64,000 bases of DNA from Dastarcus helophoroides (GCA_028583605.1 CM053335.1:18087347-18151346); one strand, 5' to 3'. Positions 33,299-46,005 are shown, numbered from the stretch's first letter. Notes: a model not told the origin generated them from the sequence alone. Made by a program: numbers and translations.

Positions 33299-33672
33299 TG
33301 TAACGCAATGTAAATAAATGGAATAGAATTTAGAATAGAATTGTATAATTTAGTAAATAAAAAAAGGTTCTAGAGGGATCAGATAAGGGGAAAGCGGTCG
33401 CGATAATGAAACAAACGGCAGATAAACGTTCCAGAAATTTCGGCAAACGATAAGCCTTATCTGCCGAAAAGTTCTAGAAGCCGGGAGCCAAAACTATAAA
33501 AGGCGGTCAGCTTTCCCTCAAGTCAGTCAGTTAGAGTCAGTGTAATTAGTGAGTTAGTAGAAATTAATAATAAGTGAGTTAATTGTTCAATTGTGGTGAT
33601 CCAAGTTAAGTTTGGTAATAAAGTGGTGTAATTCACACGTGGTAATCAATTCGAACCGATAAGCCCGTAACA
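33299..33672 (+). mobile_element. solo LTR, copy 2 (374 bp, 4-bp TSD ATAT), in intron 2
   Basis: Same family as 21098-21451: TGTAACG start, CGTAACA end, TSD ATAT at 33295-33298 and 33673-33676. It has TATAAAA at 33495-33501, TCAGTCAGT at 33523 and AATAAA at 33617-33622. The HSE-like trimer TTCCAGAAATTTC is at 33429-33441 and the dimer TTCTAGAA at 33472-33479. It lies in the same orientation as LMO4, about 21.6 kb upstream of coding exon 3. Confidence 0.92.
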
Positions 33673-33944
33673 ATATGTTAGGCTATTCCCTCGTTGGGGC
33701 GAAAACCCAACTGCCAACTAATGTTTAATATACTCCGGTTGCTCGAGCACTGAATATTAATTTTGTAAATGCGTCCATACACAGCAGCAGTTTATAGATC
33801 ACGATAAACAAAAATTCATATAATAAAACTCTAACATTGACTGACAGACGACGCACAGCCTAAACAAATAAAGAATGAAATTTTGCATACGAAGGTTACG
33901 TATAATGTAGGTGAGCACTAAAGGATTTTTCAAAATTTAACTAT
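33673..33944. other. intron 2, no feature
   Basis: Short unique AT-rich stretch between the solo LTR and the family T copy. Confidence 0.4.
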
Positions 33945-34386
33945 TGAAATACAGAACTTGTCCCCTGATAACCAAGAAAGATTAAAAAATACAACAAACG
34001 TTGCTCTAACGCGTTTCGACAAGGCATGTTCACCTTAACGTAAATGGCGTTAACTCATCACTTTGACATGTGTAACATATTCTCGCTACGGCGCGGCGAT
34101 GTTTAATTTGCTTATCGCAGTTCTTATCTGTGTGGCCATGCGGCGGTATAACTGGAAAACTGAGAGTCTTTATGCTGCTGCAGAATGAACAACGTTGTAC
34201 ATCACATCGTTTTAACCACAATTTGACAGATTCAAGTGTTTTGACGTATCAAAATAGAAATTTCGGCCGGGAAAGAAGAAGATTTAAAACACACGAGGTG
34301 AAAAGGAGGTTATGCACTGAGCAAGTTACCCTTGACGTTTGAGAAAAATTTAATGGTTCCTGAAATGTAATCTCATTGAGTACACT
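33945..34386 (-). mobile_element. family T fragment, left of the duplicated segment
   Basis: Starts at the ATTGAAATACAGAACTTG end block, continues with ACGCGTTTCGACA and about 330 bp that match 39546-39988 closely, and stops at GAGTACAC exactly where the copied LMO4 segment begins. The minus frame 34030-34221 shares NCDKQIKHRRAVA with the frame in the other copy. That short peptide loosely recalls the end of a GIY-YIG endonuclease of Penelope-like elements, but the match is too weak for a call. Confidence 0.7.
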
Positions 34387-37300
34387 GCACTCCATCAGAC
34401 CACCTGTAGGTAAAGGACACTTTGAAGTCATCTAGTACTGATGGACACACTACCAGAACTACAACGCGCTCGTTGGAGGGTTAATGATTGGGGGGGGGAT
34501 CTAAATGACTTGAATTGATCTCCAAACCAGGAGACTGACATGATGTTTAACTGCTATTGTATTAACCAAAGTGGAAATTACTAATTAAAAGCATTGCACA
34601 ACTTAGTCAACTATTGATGGAGGTGAATGACAAATATTGGTAGGAGACTGTTATGATCTTTACTATCAGAACTTTAACACGCTCGTTAGAGGGTTGATGA
34701 TAGGGGGATGTAAATGACTCGAATTGATCTCCAAACCAGGAGACTGGCATATTTTATTAACTAAAGTGGCAATTACCAATTAAAAGCGTTGCACAACTTG
34801 GTCAACTATTGATAGACTTGAATGCCAAATATTGGCAGGAGACTGTTACGATCTTTAGTTTTCTTATTAACTAGCTGGTAAATGACTTGACTTAATTGCC
34901 AAACCATGAGATTGATATGACGTTTAACTGTTCTGTTATTAACTAAAGTAAGGATTACCAGTTAAAAGCATTGCACATCTTAGTCAATTATTGATGAATG
35001 TGAATGCCAAATATTGACAGGAGACTGATATGATCTTTTGATGTTTTTTTTTAATAAGCAGCTGGTAATTATAAATTAAGATATTTATTATTTTTAGTTA
35101 ACTGTTAACTGTTAATGAAGTAATTTATAGCTCAGTATACTAATAAATCATGATAAAATGTTGACAGGAGACTGACATTACCTTCAGCTTCGCTTTTATT
35201 AATAAATAAACAAGTTAACCCAATCCAAGTGTGAATTACATATTGAAAATAGTTAATAGTTCTAATTGAATGTCGATCCTACCAGGAGTTCCTACCAGGA
35301 GACTGATACAATTTTTAGTTTCTCTTTCATTAATCAGTGAGAATTACATATTAAAAACAATTTAAAATGTTGTAAGCTATTGATTGATATAAATGTTAAA
35401 TTCTGACAGGAGACTGATATGGTTCTTTATCTTTCTTTTATTAACTAAAGAAGTTGTTTCTAATGTAGTGAACTATTGATAGAAACGCACTCCAAATTTT
35501 GACTAATTCATCTGGAAGCTAAATCCTGTCAGGGGACTGACTCTAGCTCTTTTTTATCTACTAACGTGGAAGTTACACTTTAAAAATGGTTTAAAAACTA
35601 GTAAATACTAATTTAATGGCTGGCCAAATCTTGCCAGAAGACTGATATGATTCTTTATCTTTTTTTGATTAACTAAAAGGGAAATTATACTTTAGAAGCT
35701 GTTTCTAATGTAGTGAATTATTGATAGAAACGCACGCCAAATTCTGACTAATTCAACTGGAAGCTAAATCCTGTCGGGGCACTGACTCTCGCTGTTTTTT
35801 ATCTACTAACATGGAAGTTACACTTTAAAAATGGTCTAAAAACTAGTAAATACTAATTTAATGGCTCGCCAAATCTTGCCAGGAGACTGATATGATTCTT
35901 TATCTTTTTTATTAATTAATAAACAACTTAACCCAATCCAAGTGTGAATTACATATTGAAAATAGTTAATAGTTCAGATTGAATGTCGATCGAATTGAAC
36001 ACCAGATCCTCCCAGGAGACTGATCAATTTTTAGTTTCTCTTTCATTAATCAGTGAGAATTACATATTAAAAACAATTTAAAATGTTGTAAGCTATTGAT
36101 TGATATGAATGTTAAATTCTGACAGGAGACTGATATGGTTCTTTATCTTTCTTTTATTTCCTAAAGAAGTTGTTTCTAATGTAGTGAACTATTGATAGAA
36201 ACGCACTCCAAATTTTGACTAATTCATCTGGAAGCTAAATCCTGCCAGGGGACTGACTCTAACTCTTTTTTATCTACTAACGTGGAAGTTACACTTTAAA
36301 AATGGTCTAAAAACTAGTAAATACTAATTTAATGGCTGGCCGAATCTTGCCAGAAGACTGATATGATTCTTTATCTTTTTTTTGATTAACTAAAGGGGGA
36401 ATTATACTTTAGAAGCTGTTTCTAATGTAGTGAACTATTGATAGAAACACCCGCCAAATTCTGACTAATTCATCTGGAAGCTAAATCCTGTCAGGGGACT
36501 GACTCTCGCTGTTTTTTATCTACTAACATGGAAGTTACACTTTAAAAATGGTCTAAAAACTAGTAATTACTAATTTAATGCCTCGCCAAATCTTGCCAAG
36601 AGACTGATATGCTTCTTTATTTATTTATTTTTTTTGATCAACTAAAGCTGTTTCTAATGTGTCAGTTGAATTGAACACCAGATCCTGCCAGGAGACTGAT
36701 AAAATTTTTAGTTTCTCTTTCATTAATCAGTGAGAATTGCATATTAAAAACAATTTAAAATGTTCTAAGCTATTGACTGAATTGAATGTTACATTCTGAC
36801 AGGAGACTGATATGATCCTTCATCTTTCTTTTATCAACTAAAGAAGTTGTTTGTAATGTAGTGAACTATTGATAGAAACGCACGCCAAATTCTGACTAAT
36901 TAATTTAGACGCTAAATTCTGTCAGGGGACTGACTCTAGCTGTTTTTTATCTACTAACATGGAAGCTACACTTTAAAAATGGTCTACAAACTAGCAAATA
37001 CTAATTTAATAACTCGCCAAATCTTGCCAAGAGACTTATATGATTCTTTATCTTTCTTTGATCAACTAAAGAGCGAATTATACATCAGACGTTGTTTCTA
37101 ATGTAGTCAACTCTTCATAGAAACTTACGTCAAATTCTGACTACTATTCTGACGATAAATTTTGTCGGGAGACTGGTTTGATTCTTCATCATTCTTTTAT
37201 CAATTCAAGTGGGAATTACACGTTAAACGTTATTTCTAACGTAACGTATTAAAAGATTAATTAATTTGGATGCTAAATCCTATCAGGAGATTAACTCTAG

Positions 37301-39545
37301 CTGTTTTTTTATCAATTAACGTGCGAATTTCACTTTGGAAATGGTCTAAAAACTAGAAAATACTTATTTTATGGATCGCTGAATCTTGCCAGGAGACTGA
37401 TATGATACTTCATCCTTCTTTTATCAACTAAAGTGGGAACTGTACATTAGAAGTTGTTTTTAATGTAGTGCACTATTGACAGAAACGCACACTAAATTCT
37501 GAATAATTCATTTGGACGTTAAATCTTGTCAGAAGTCTGGTTTGATTCTTCATCGTTCTTTTATCAATTAAAATGGAAATTATATATGGGAAGTTATTTC
37601 TAATGTAGTGAACTATTGAAAGAAACTCACGCCAAATTCTGACTAATTCATTTAAATGCTACATCGTGCCAGGGGACTGACTCTAGCTCTTTTTTATCTA
37701 CTAACGTGGAAGTTACACTTTAAAAATGGTCCAAAAACTAGTAAATACTAATTTAATGGCTGGCCAAATCTTGCCAGAAGACTGATATGATTCTTTATCT
37801 TTTTTTGATTAACTAAAGGGGAAATTATACTTTAGAAGCTGTTTCTAATGTAGTGAACTATTGATAGAAACACCCGCCAAATTCTGACTAATTCATCTGG
37901 AAGCTAAATCCTGTCAGGGGACTGACTCTCGCTGTTTTTTATCTACTAACATGGAAGTTACACTTTAAAAATGGTCTAAAAACTAGTAATTACTAATTTA
38001 ATGCCTCGCCAAATCTTGCCAAGAGACTGATATGATTCTTTATTTTTTTTTTGATCAACTAAAGGGGGAATTATACTTTAGAAGCTGTTTCTAATGTGTC
38101 AATTGAATTGAATACCAGATCCTGCCAGGAGACTGATAAAATTTTTAGTTTCTCTTTCATTAATCAGTGAGAATTGCATATTAAAAACAATTTAAAATGT
38201 TCTAAGCTATTGACTGAATTGAATGTTACATTCTGACAGGAGACTGATATGATCCTTCATCTTTCTTTTATCAACTAAAGAAGTTGTTTGTAATGTAGTG
38301 AACTATTGATAGAAACGCACGCTAAATTCTGACTAATTCATTTAGACGCTAAATTCTGTCAGGGGACCGACTCTAGCTGTTTTTTATCTACTAACATGGA
38401 AGCTACACTTTAAAAATGGTCTACAAACTAGCAAATACTAATTTAATGACTCGCCAAATCTTGCCAAAAGACTTATATGATTCTTTATCTTTCTTTGATC
38501 AACTAAAGAGCGAATTATACATCAGATGTTGTTTCTAATGTAGTGAACTCTTCATAGTCAAATTCTGACTACTATTCTGACGATAAATTTTGTCGGGAGA
38601 CTGGTTTGATTCTTCATCATTCTTTTATCAATTCAAGTGGGAATTACACGTTAAACGTTATTTCTAACGTAACGTATTAAAAGATTAATTAATTTGGATG
38701 CTAAATCCTATCAGGAGATTGACTCTAGCTGTTTTTTTATCAATTAACGTGCGAATTTCACTTTGGAAATGGTCTAAAAACTAGAAAATACTTATTTTAT
38801 GGATCGCTAAATCTTGCCAGGAGACTGATATGATACTTCATCCTTCTTTTATCAACTAAAGTGGGAATTGTACATTAGAAGTTGTTTTTAATGTAGTGCA
38901 CTATTGACAGAAACGCACACTAAATTCTGAATAATTCATTTGGACGTTAAATCTTGTCAGAAGTCTGATTTGATTCTTCATCGCTCTTTTATCAATTAAA
39001 ATGGAAATTATATATGAAAAGTTATTTGTAATGTAGTGAACTATTGAAAGAAACTCACGCCAAATTCTGACTAATTCATTTAAATGCTACATCATGCTCT
39101 TTTTTATCTACTAACGTGGAAGTTACACTTTAAAAATGGTTTAAATACTAGTAAATACTAATTTAATGGCTGGCCAAATCTTGCCAGAAGACTGATATGA
39201 TTATTTATCTTTTTTTCATTAACTAAAGGGGACATTATACTTTAGAAGCTGTTTCTAATGTAGTGAACTATTGATAGAAACGCACGCCAAATTCTGACTA
39301 ATTCATCTGGAAGCTAAATCCTGTCAGGGGACTGACTCTCGCTGTTTTTTATCTACTAACATGGAAGTTACACTTTAAAAATGGTCTAAAAACTAGTAAA
39401 TACTAATTTAATGGCTCGCCAAATCTTGCCAGGAGACTGATATGATTCTTTATCTTTTTTATTAATCAATAAACAACTTAACCCAATCCAAGTGTGAATT
39501 ACATATTGAAAATAGTTAATAGTTCAGATTGAATGTCGATCGAAT
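34387..39545 (+). repeat. second copy of the exon 1 / intron 1 satellite region
   Basis: Bases 34387-35660 follow 24236-25500 closely, beginning inside the last codons of exon 1 and continuing into intron 1 (TCATCTAGTACTGATGGACA, TGAATTGATCTCCAAACCAG). Further on, the array has been internally expanded: the stretch from about 36652 is repeated from 38092 (period 1440 bp), and the AACCCAATCCAAGTGTGAAT monomer occurs near 35219, 35931 and 39480. Both edges abut family T fragments. Confidence 0.88.
34388..34409 (+). pseudogene. LMO4: duplicated tail of LMO4 coding exon 1 with donor site
   Basis: CACTCCATCAGACCACCTGT plus AG is followed by GTAAAGG. It matches the last 22 coding bases and donor of exon 1 (24238-24259), with substitutions that change Gly to Arg and Ile to Val. 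The rest of the exon is missing and no acceptor is attached, so it cannot act as an internal exon. Confidence 0.85.
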
Positions 39546-39988
39546 TGTCGAACTTGTCCGCTGAAACCAAGAAAGATTAAAAAACACAACAAACGTTGCT
39601 CTAACGCGTTTCGACAAAGCATATACGCCTTAACCATATAGTGAACGTAAATGGCGTTAACTCGTTTGACTGTATGACATATTTTGGCTACGGCGCGGCG
39701 ATGTTTAATTTGCTTATCGCAGTTCTTAGCTGTGTAGCCATGCGGCGGTATAACTGGAAAACTGAGAGTCTTTCTGCTGCTGCAGAACGAACAACGTTGA
39801 TAATGAGGTCGTTTTAACCACAATTTGACAGATTCAAGTGTTTTGATGTGTCAAAATAGAAATGTCGACCGGGGAAGAAAAAGATTCAAAACACATGAGG
39901 TGAAAAGGACGTTATGCACTGAGCAAGTTACCCTTGACGTTTAAGAAAAATCTAATGATTCCTGAAACGTAATCTCATCGAGTACACG
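39546..39988 (-). mobile_element. family T fragment, right of the duplicated segment
   Basis: Same sequence and orientation as 33945-34386, from GAACTTGTCC to GAGTACAC. At the left edge satellite sequence (GAATGTCGATCGAATTG) runs straight into it. The minus frame 39524-39823 (99 codons) is the longer form of the shared peptide frame. Confidence 0.7.
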
Positions 39989-42900
39989 GCTTAGTTTTAA
40001 ATAGAGTCAAGAGTATCATTCTTAGGCACACCGCACATCAAGGATAAAATAATCTGGTGATTTAAAATCAGCTCTACCGCAACGAATTTATTAATTACAA
40101 CAGAGATACTAATCCAGACTTTCTTTTTGCTCAAGAACGAATTCGAAACATCGCAGGAAGTAAATTTGTCATCAATGACTATTCAAATGAGTATCGTAGG
40201 ACAACAAACGAGTGGTTTTCCGGTTTGGTATCAAGGAGGGAAGCCGGAGCAGGGAAACTCAAGTGTCCCGATAGAATTTATGCATAAACCTTTTAGCGAT
40301 TTTTCCCCGCTGAGCCAACAGTAATGGACTCTAACGCCGGTATTATTACCGAGGATCGCATAATATAACAACGTGGGAATCCTTTTCGGGAACACATGCA
40401 AATGCTTAAGATTCCCTTAGCGCAATAATCGTACAAGCATATTTGTCGCGCTGGACAATTCCCTCGATACCGTCATATGATGTGTCCCACAGAGACGTTC
40501 CAGCATTCGTAATAAGCTTTCGAGGATGAAGACATGTTGAAAAAGTACCTTCGGGACACCGCTGTGTGATTAAATTGCGGTTATTGGCCGTTGCGACCGT
40601 TTTATCTACCTCGCATTATTTTTGCTGATCCTGGATTACTTTTTATACTGCGTTCTGGTACGTGTTACCGCTTCGACTCTAATTCACACCTTATTCGTAT
40701 ATCTTAAAATACCAATTATCTTTGAGGCGACTTGCAACCATTTATTTAGGTCATTGGTCCCCAAATATTCAACTTCTAGGAGCATCTTCGTATTAGTCAT
40801 TTCATTCAGTGGCCCCTAACCTCAATTTTCTCCAGCGAAGGATGCTGTGGCCATATACAAGATAAGGAAAAATTTTCATTGTCCATGTAAAAGGCTAAGA
40901 ATTGTCCTTTTCATAGTTTTCTACGGCCGCTGAACATATTCCCCTACTTTGACGCAGCTGCGCTCTGCGTTGAATTGTTAACACCGGTGTAGGAGAATAC
41001 AAGGCGCCGCCCATCTATCCCACTATTAGCTCTTAATGTTAAATCTCTCATTAACATTCTCCCTATGGACTATTTGACTTTCCTGATGTGTATATGAAAA
41101 GCGTTCGAAATTAGTTCCCCTTTAGGACACGTTAAACGTCTCATAGAACCGAAAAAATTCTTAACCTGACGAAAATGGGAATGGTGGGGTCTTTTTCTCA
41201 GCTTATGACGCGATCCTCGAAAGAATCCTGATAATCGACACTTGTAATTGTCCTCAAACGTTCGCCATGTGAGAGTACTCGCGAATGGGGTGTTCATATC
41301 GCGTCGTTACATTACCTCACTATGACGAAACTGCCTAACAATTTTATAAATCAACGTTATTATTCAAATTTCGATTATTTTTCCTAAACTGTTCAGTCAA
41401 CTTTTTACTTTTTTTCCCCAAAATCTCAGCCTTAGGATCAAAATGTCGCTCTTTTTCCCAAGATTCCGATTTCTGGATTCAATCGAATAAATTCCTGTCA
41501 GTTTAAAAATAATTTTAATAGTTTCAGGAAGATGAATCATTAACCATCGACTATTAAAAATTCCGTAATGGACGCGAAAGGCGTGGATATTAAATCTGCA
41601 CCACCAACTAATTAAGAGAAGCGATTGAAGCGGCTGCCCTTTGCATTACACACGACATTATCACGCCACACATTCCAACTGTCCAAAAAGAAAACATATG
41701 CGCGCTGAAATCTACTAGATTTAATTATCTGACATTCAAATATTCCCAGCAATTTAAATTTAAATCGCTAATAAATGTTAAAACCGACGTTCCGAAAATA
41801 ATTCGCTGTTAATATTTCTACCGAAAGTTCTACCGCATCGTAGCGACATTACATCATTTTGCTGTCCACAGGATCACGGTTTAAATCCTGCGAAATACTT
41901 CGATTGTTAAAGTAATTGTTACCGACGCGTGTGTATTCCAAAAATACAAGGCGAGAGGCTAAAAAAGAGCGAAAGCTGCGTTGCAAAAGTAACAATCTAT
42001 CCTTATTAATATAAAAATGCGAAAGTGTGTTTGTCTGTCTGTTTGTGCCGCTTCAATGTTGCCAAATTTCTCGATGTTCTTCTCGCGCATATGGCACGAC
42101 TCATTTTCTATGTAAATAAATGCAAAACTTAGCAATGACAACACGACGACGACGACGTCATCTAACGATGAAGGTCCGAAATTAATGTAACTTTGCTGGT
42201 AGGATTCTTCTTTTAGAGGAAGTCTGTGTGACGGCGTCATAACGCGATAGGGCGGCTTCTCCGCGGTGATAGTTGCCAAATCTCCCGTATTTTATGGGGC
42301 CTTCCATATTTTGGTAAATCCGTGTTTGGAAAGAAATCTCCCGTATTTTGAAGAGTGCAACGGTAACACAAATTTCATAAATAAGAAAATATATTTGATC
42401 GGCAGCACCATCTATTTCAGAGACAAATAAAAAGCACCAAAATGATCCGTCAATTCAAGATATTTATAAGCTTTTATTCATTTTATAGAGTTTTTCTGTT
42501 ACTTATTCACTTAAATCCGCTGATGAAGTAGCTAGTAATAGCTAGTATCTTATAAAGTGATTGATGTGCTACTCATTCGCGAGTCTACAACACTCATCGG
42601 TGAACATGATCAAATTTATCGAAAAATTGTATTCTAATCAAATTGTGGCAAATTTCCAAGACGTAATCAAGTAGATAAATCTCACGTCCTCTCCATACGA
42701 GACGTCGTCAGCCACGGGACCTAAGTCCGTATCCGTAAAGCTGAATGTATACGGAATTTGGGCGATTGTAGCGTTGGCGGCGACGATGAAACCGTGAGGC
42801 TCTTGGGAATAACTGCCTAACTCGATTTGAAGCCACGCCGGGGGCCTCAATCAATAGACGCGTCGCGGCGGGGACCAATTACATGCCCACTTTCCTCCTA

Positions 42901-43579
42901 ACACCGTTTGCATACATTTGTCAAGTGCGACAAAGACTCTTTATGTCTCTCGTTCCTCATCACGTTCGGCAACTTTTGGCTTCGTTTGGTCGGTGTGTCC
43001 CCTAACAATATTAACCTTGAACTAGTCCGGCAAAGTTCAACAAAAACGGAAACCTATCAGGGGCAATTACTGGCAGGGTTATCGAAAATGTTCGTTCATC
43101 CGGTACAGCGGATTTCAGGCGAGACTGGCGTTGTGTTTTCAACTTCAAACAGAGAATTGGTTAGTCTGGGGTATTTCGATGACAGTTGTTATTTTCAAAT
43201 ATTTCCTAAACAGTTAGGATGGCTGAAATTTCCAAATTTCTTTTTCATGCCGTCTTATAAATCTCCCTGAATTTTAACTAGATGATAGTCAATAAAAAAA
43301 ATCCTTAGTAAACCCGAAAGTACAACACCTTGAACGAAGTGGAGGAACATAACCACTTGCAGGCAAGCAAAACTGCTGATGGATAAATCCTGGCTATCAA
43401 GGGCTGAAGTATTTATGTTTTTTAATTTTATTTAACATTACTGAAGTACTTATTGCAATGAATAAAAGCGGACTAAGCAAAGCACTAGGTCCGCTCACTG
43501 GCCACGCAAATTTAAAGGACACCTGGTTAAACTCAACCTAGCAGAAAAGCAACCGATTCGACTGTGTGGGACTGAAAAG
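39989..43579. other. intron 2, unique sequence
   Basis: No tandem repeats. A short piece at 41990-42045 (TTGTCTGTCTGTTTGTGC) resembles the edge of the dispersed repeat at 7.3 kb, and (GAC)n occurs at 42145-42160. A CpG-richer block lies at 42690-42900. The longest open frame in the window, 42908-43270 (120 codons, +), and the minus frame 42638-42850 show no recognisable domain and no matching splice sites. Confidence 0.45.
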
Positions 43580-43649
43580 GAAACAAGTTTACGCTTTGTG
43601 TGTGCTTGCCAGATGAAACAAGTTTACGCTTTGTGTGTGCTTGCCAGAT
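43580..43649 (+). repeat. 35-bp tandem duplication
   Basis: GAAACAAGTTTACGCTTTGT and the next 15 bases occur twice back to back, without any difference. It is a very recent local duplication. Confidence 0.95.
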
Positions 43650-44974
43650 ACACATATAATCTGACAGGCAAAGAAACATTAAGACCAGAAGATCTGGAAG
43701 CAAATGAGTGTAGGTCAGATGTTGATCCTGACTGTAAATGACCGCGGTATATAATGCTGACTGCGACTCGAACAAACTTGTGAAAGTTACGAAGGATTTT
43801 GAATGTAGATGACCCCCACATAATGTAAAAAAAACCAAAAGTACCTACACCTTGATTTGAAATATACTACTTCTTTAACAAGGAACGCGCCAGGAGACTG
43901 AGAATTTGACACTTTGCAGTCTATCGTAACAATCTGATCTGTTAGAAATCGAGTAGTATATGGATCCCTTTATGGAACGTACCAGACTGTTATCGAGAAG
44001 TGATTCATGTGCAGAATGCGTCTAGAATACACTAATGGTTTTCACGAGATGGAAACTTCGGTAGCAGGCATTACACATACATATATTGTGAGTCATTCAG
44101 TATTCGTTAATTGAATCTTCTTATATATTGTTGTATTACGTTTTGTTTCTTGTTCTAAATTAAGTGTTTAAATTCACGCCATCTTTATAATCGAACCACA
44201 ACAGGTAACAAGTATTTTCTACGAGAATATATTTAAGAACCAAATCAGTAACAATCAATTCAGATTTATAATTTTAATCGTAAATTAATTATTGTTTGGA
44301 AGAAAAGTACAAAATAAGTTGAGCGGTCAAAAATTCTAATTGATCCATACTAAAAATAGTTAATTTATAGTAATTGATGTTGTACTGCAATATAATTGGG
44401 TCAAATTTACAAAAAAAATACGCGAAAGCATTCTCCAGATCCGCCACGAACGGACATAACCTTGAGGAACACCTCCGTTGATGCCGCTCGCCATAAAATC
44501 GAGATTAGAATTCAACGATCGACGACTCCGGGACTCACAATCAAACCTCGAGATGCGACATGCATCCAATCAGTTCATCCGTTGCAATAAGACGGCGCGC
44601 GGCTTTCTCACATCACCTTTTGCCGGCAATCAGATAGCAGGAGGTTATACGATGTCCGCTTTACGACATTCCGCAAATTGGGTCCAACAAGAAACAATCA
44701 TAAATCCAAGGCCAATATTGGCAAAATACGAGCCAATTACATATTATTGAAAATCGTCGATGTATCCGATGTGGGCCGTTGGAGATCGCGCCGAGACGAG
44801 ATTAGATTTTTTACGGCCTGGATGGGGCGAGCAATAAGTTGTAAAGACAAGAGAACACGTGTTCGGGATAAATGAACGAAGGAGAAACCAATAGATACGT
44901 CTAATGGGGACGATGGCAGCTAATCACGAAATCATCAGCTTAGGAACTATTCACCAGAGTGTGGCAGCTTCTCG
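43650..44974. other. intron 2, no feature apart from one isolated box
   Basis: A lone GCCAGGAGACTGA at about 43889 shows a full core box without satellite context. The overlapping frames at 44360-44875 look random. Confidence 0.45.
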
Positions 44975-45064
44975 TGCACTTGAATCACCAGAAGTCTGGT
45001 GCACTTGAATCACCAGGAGTCTGCTGCACTTGAATCACCAGGAGTCTGCTGCACTTGAATCACC
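44975..45064 (+). repeat. 25-bp minisatellite, about 4 copies
   Basis: The unit is GCACTTGAATCACCAGGAGT plus CTGCT. It contains CCAGGAGTCTG, one base away from the satellite box. Confidence 0.9.
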
Positions 45065-45109
45065 AAGGAGCAAACACTCGACAGATGAAGCTCAAGGATC
45101 TTTGAAGCT

Positions 45110-46005
45110 CAATTAGACACGATCCAATTAGGACAATTCAGTTAGAAGTGATCCAGTTAGAGACGATCCAATTAGAGGCTATCATTTAGAAACGTTCCAG
45201 TTAGAGACGATCCAATTAGAGCCAATGCAGTTAGAAACAAATTCACTCAGAGACAATCCAAATAGAGGAGTATTGTCTTAACCTAAAAACCTGACTGTTA
45301 CAGCTCAATTAGGGACTATCTAATACGAATTGGAACACAATCTAATTAGAAGCAATCCAGATGGAGACAATTGAGTTGGAAACAATTACAGTTAAAGATA
45401 GAGGGACTGTCTAATACGAATTGGACACAATCTAATTAGAAGCAATCCAGATGGAGACAATTGGGTTGGGAACAATTCAGTTAAAGAGAGTCCGATTAAA
45501 GATTATCCAGTTAGATATTATCAGGTTAGAGAACTATCCAATTGGAAACAATCCAATTAGAAAAATACAGTTGCAAAATAATCCACTTAATTACGTTCTA
45601 GTTAGAAACAACTCAGTCAGTTAGAGACGATCCAGTTAAAAACGATCCAATTAGAGATGATTCAATTGGAGATAATTCAGTTACAGATAATCCTATTAAC
45701 TCCAATTCAGTTAGAACTAATTTAAAGTCAATCCAGACAGAAATCGAATTATCTTAACCTAACAACGCAACTGTCGTAGCTCATTAGAGACTATTTAATC
45801 CCAATTGGACACCACCTGATTAGAAGCCATCCAGTTAGAGACAATTTAATGAGGAACAACCCCTTAAAGACTCTACAATTTGAGATAATCCAGCTGCAGA
45901 CGGTCCAGTTAGAGACAATCCAGTTAGAGACTATCCAGTTAGAGACAATCCAGTTAGAGACAATCCAGTTAAAAACAATCCAATTAGAGACTATTAGACG
46001 AAACA
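45110..46005 (+). repeat. 15-bp minisatellite (AGACAATCCAGTTAG)
   Basis: Degenerate 15-bp units fill the segment and are most regular at 45900-45990. A block of about 60 bp is duplicated (45310-45370 and 45404-45463). The minus frame 45791-46006 reads as repeated SNWIV and is a by-product of the period being a multiple of three. Confidence 0.9.

Noticed and set aside
42908..43270. Longest open frame in the window (120 codons, +)
   Set aside because: No recognisable domain, no splice sites or promoter that fit, and it is of a length expected by chance in 64 kb.
43533..43838. 101-codon minus frame
   Set aside because: It crosses a perfect 35-bp tandem duplication and shows no domain or signal.
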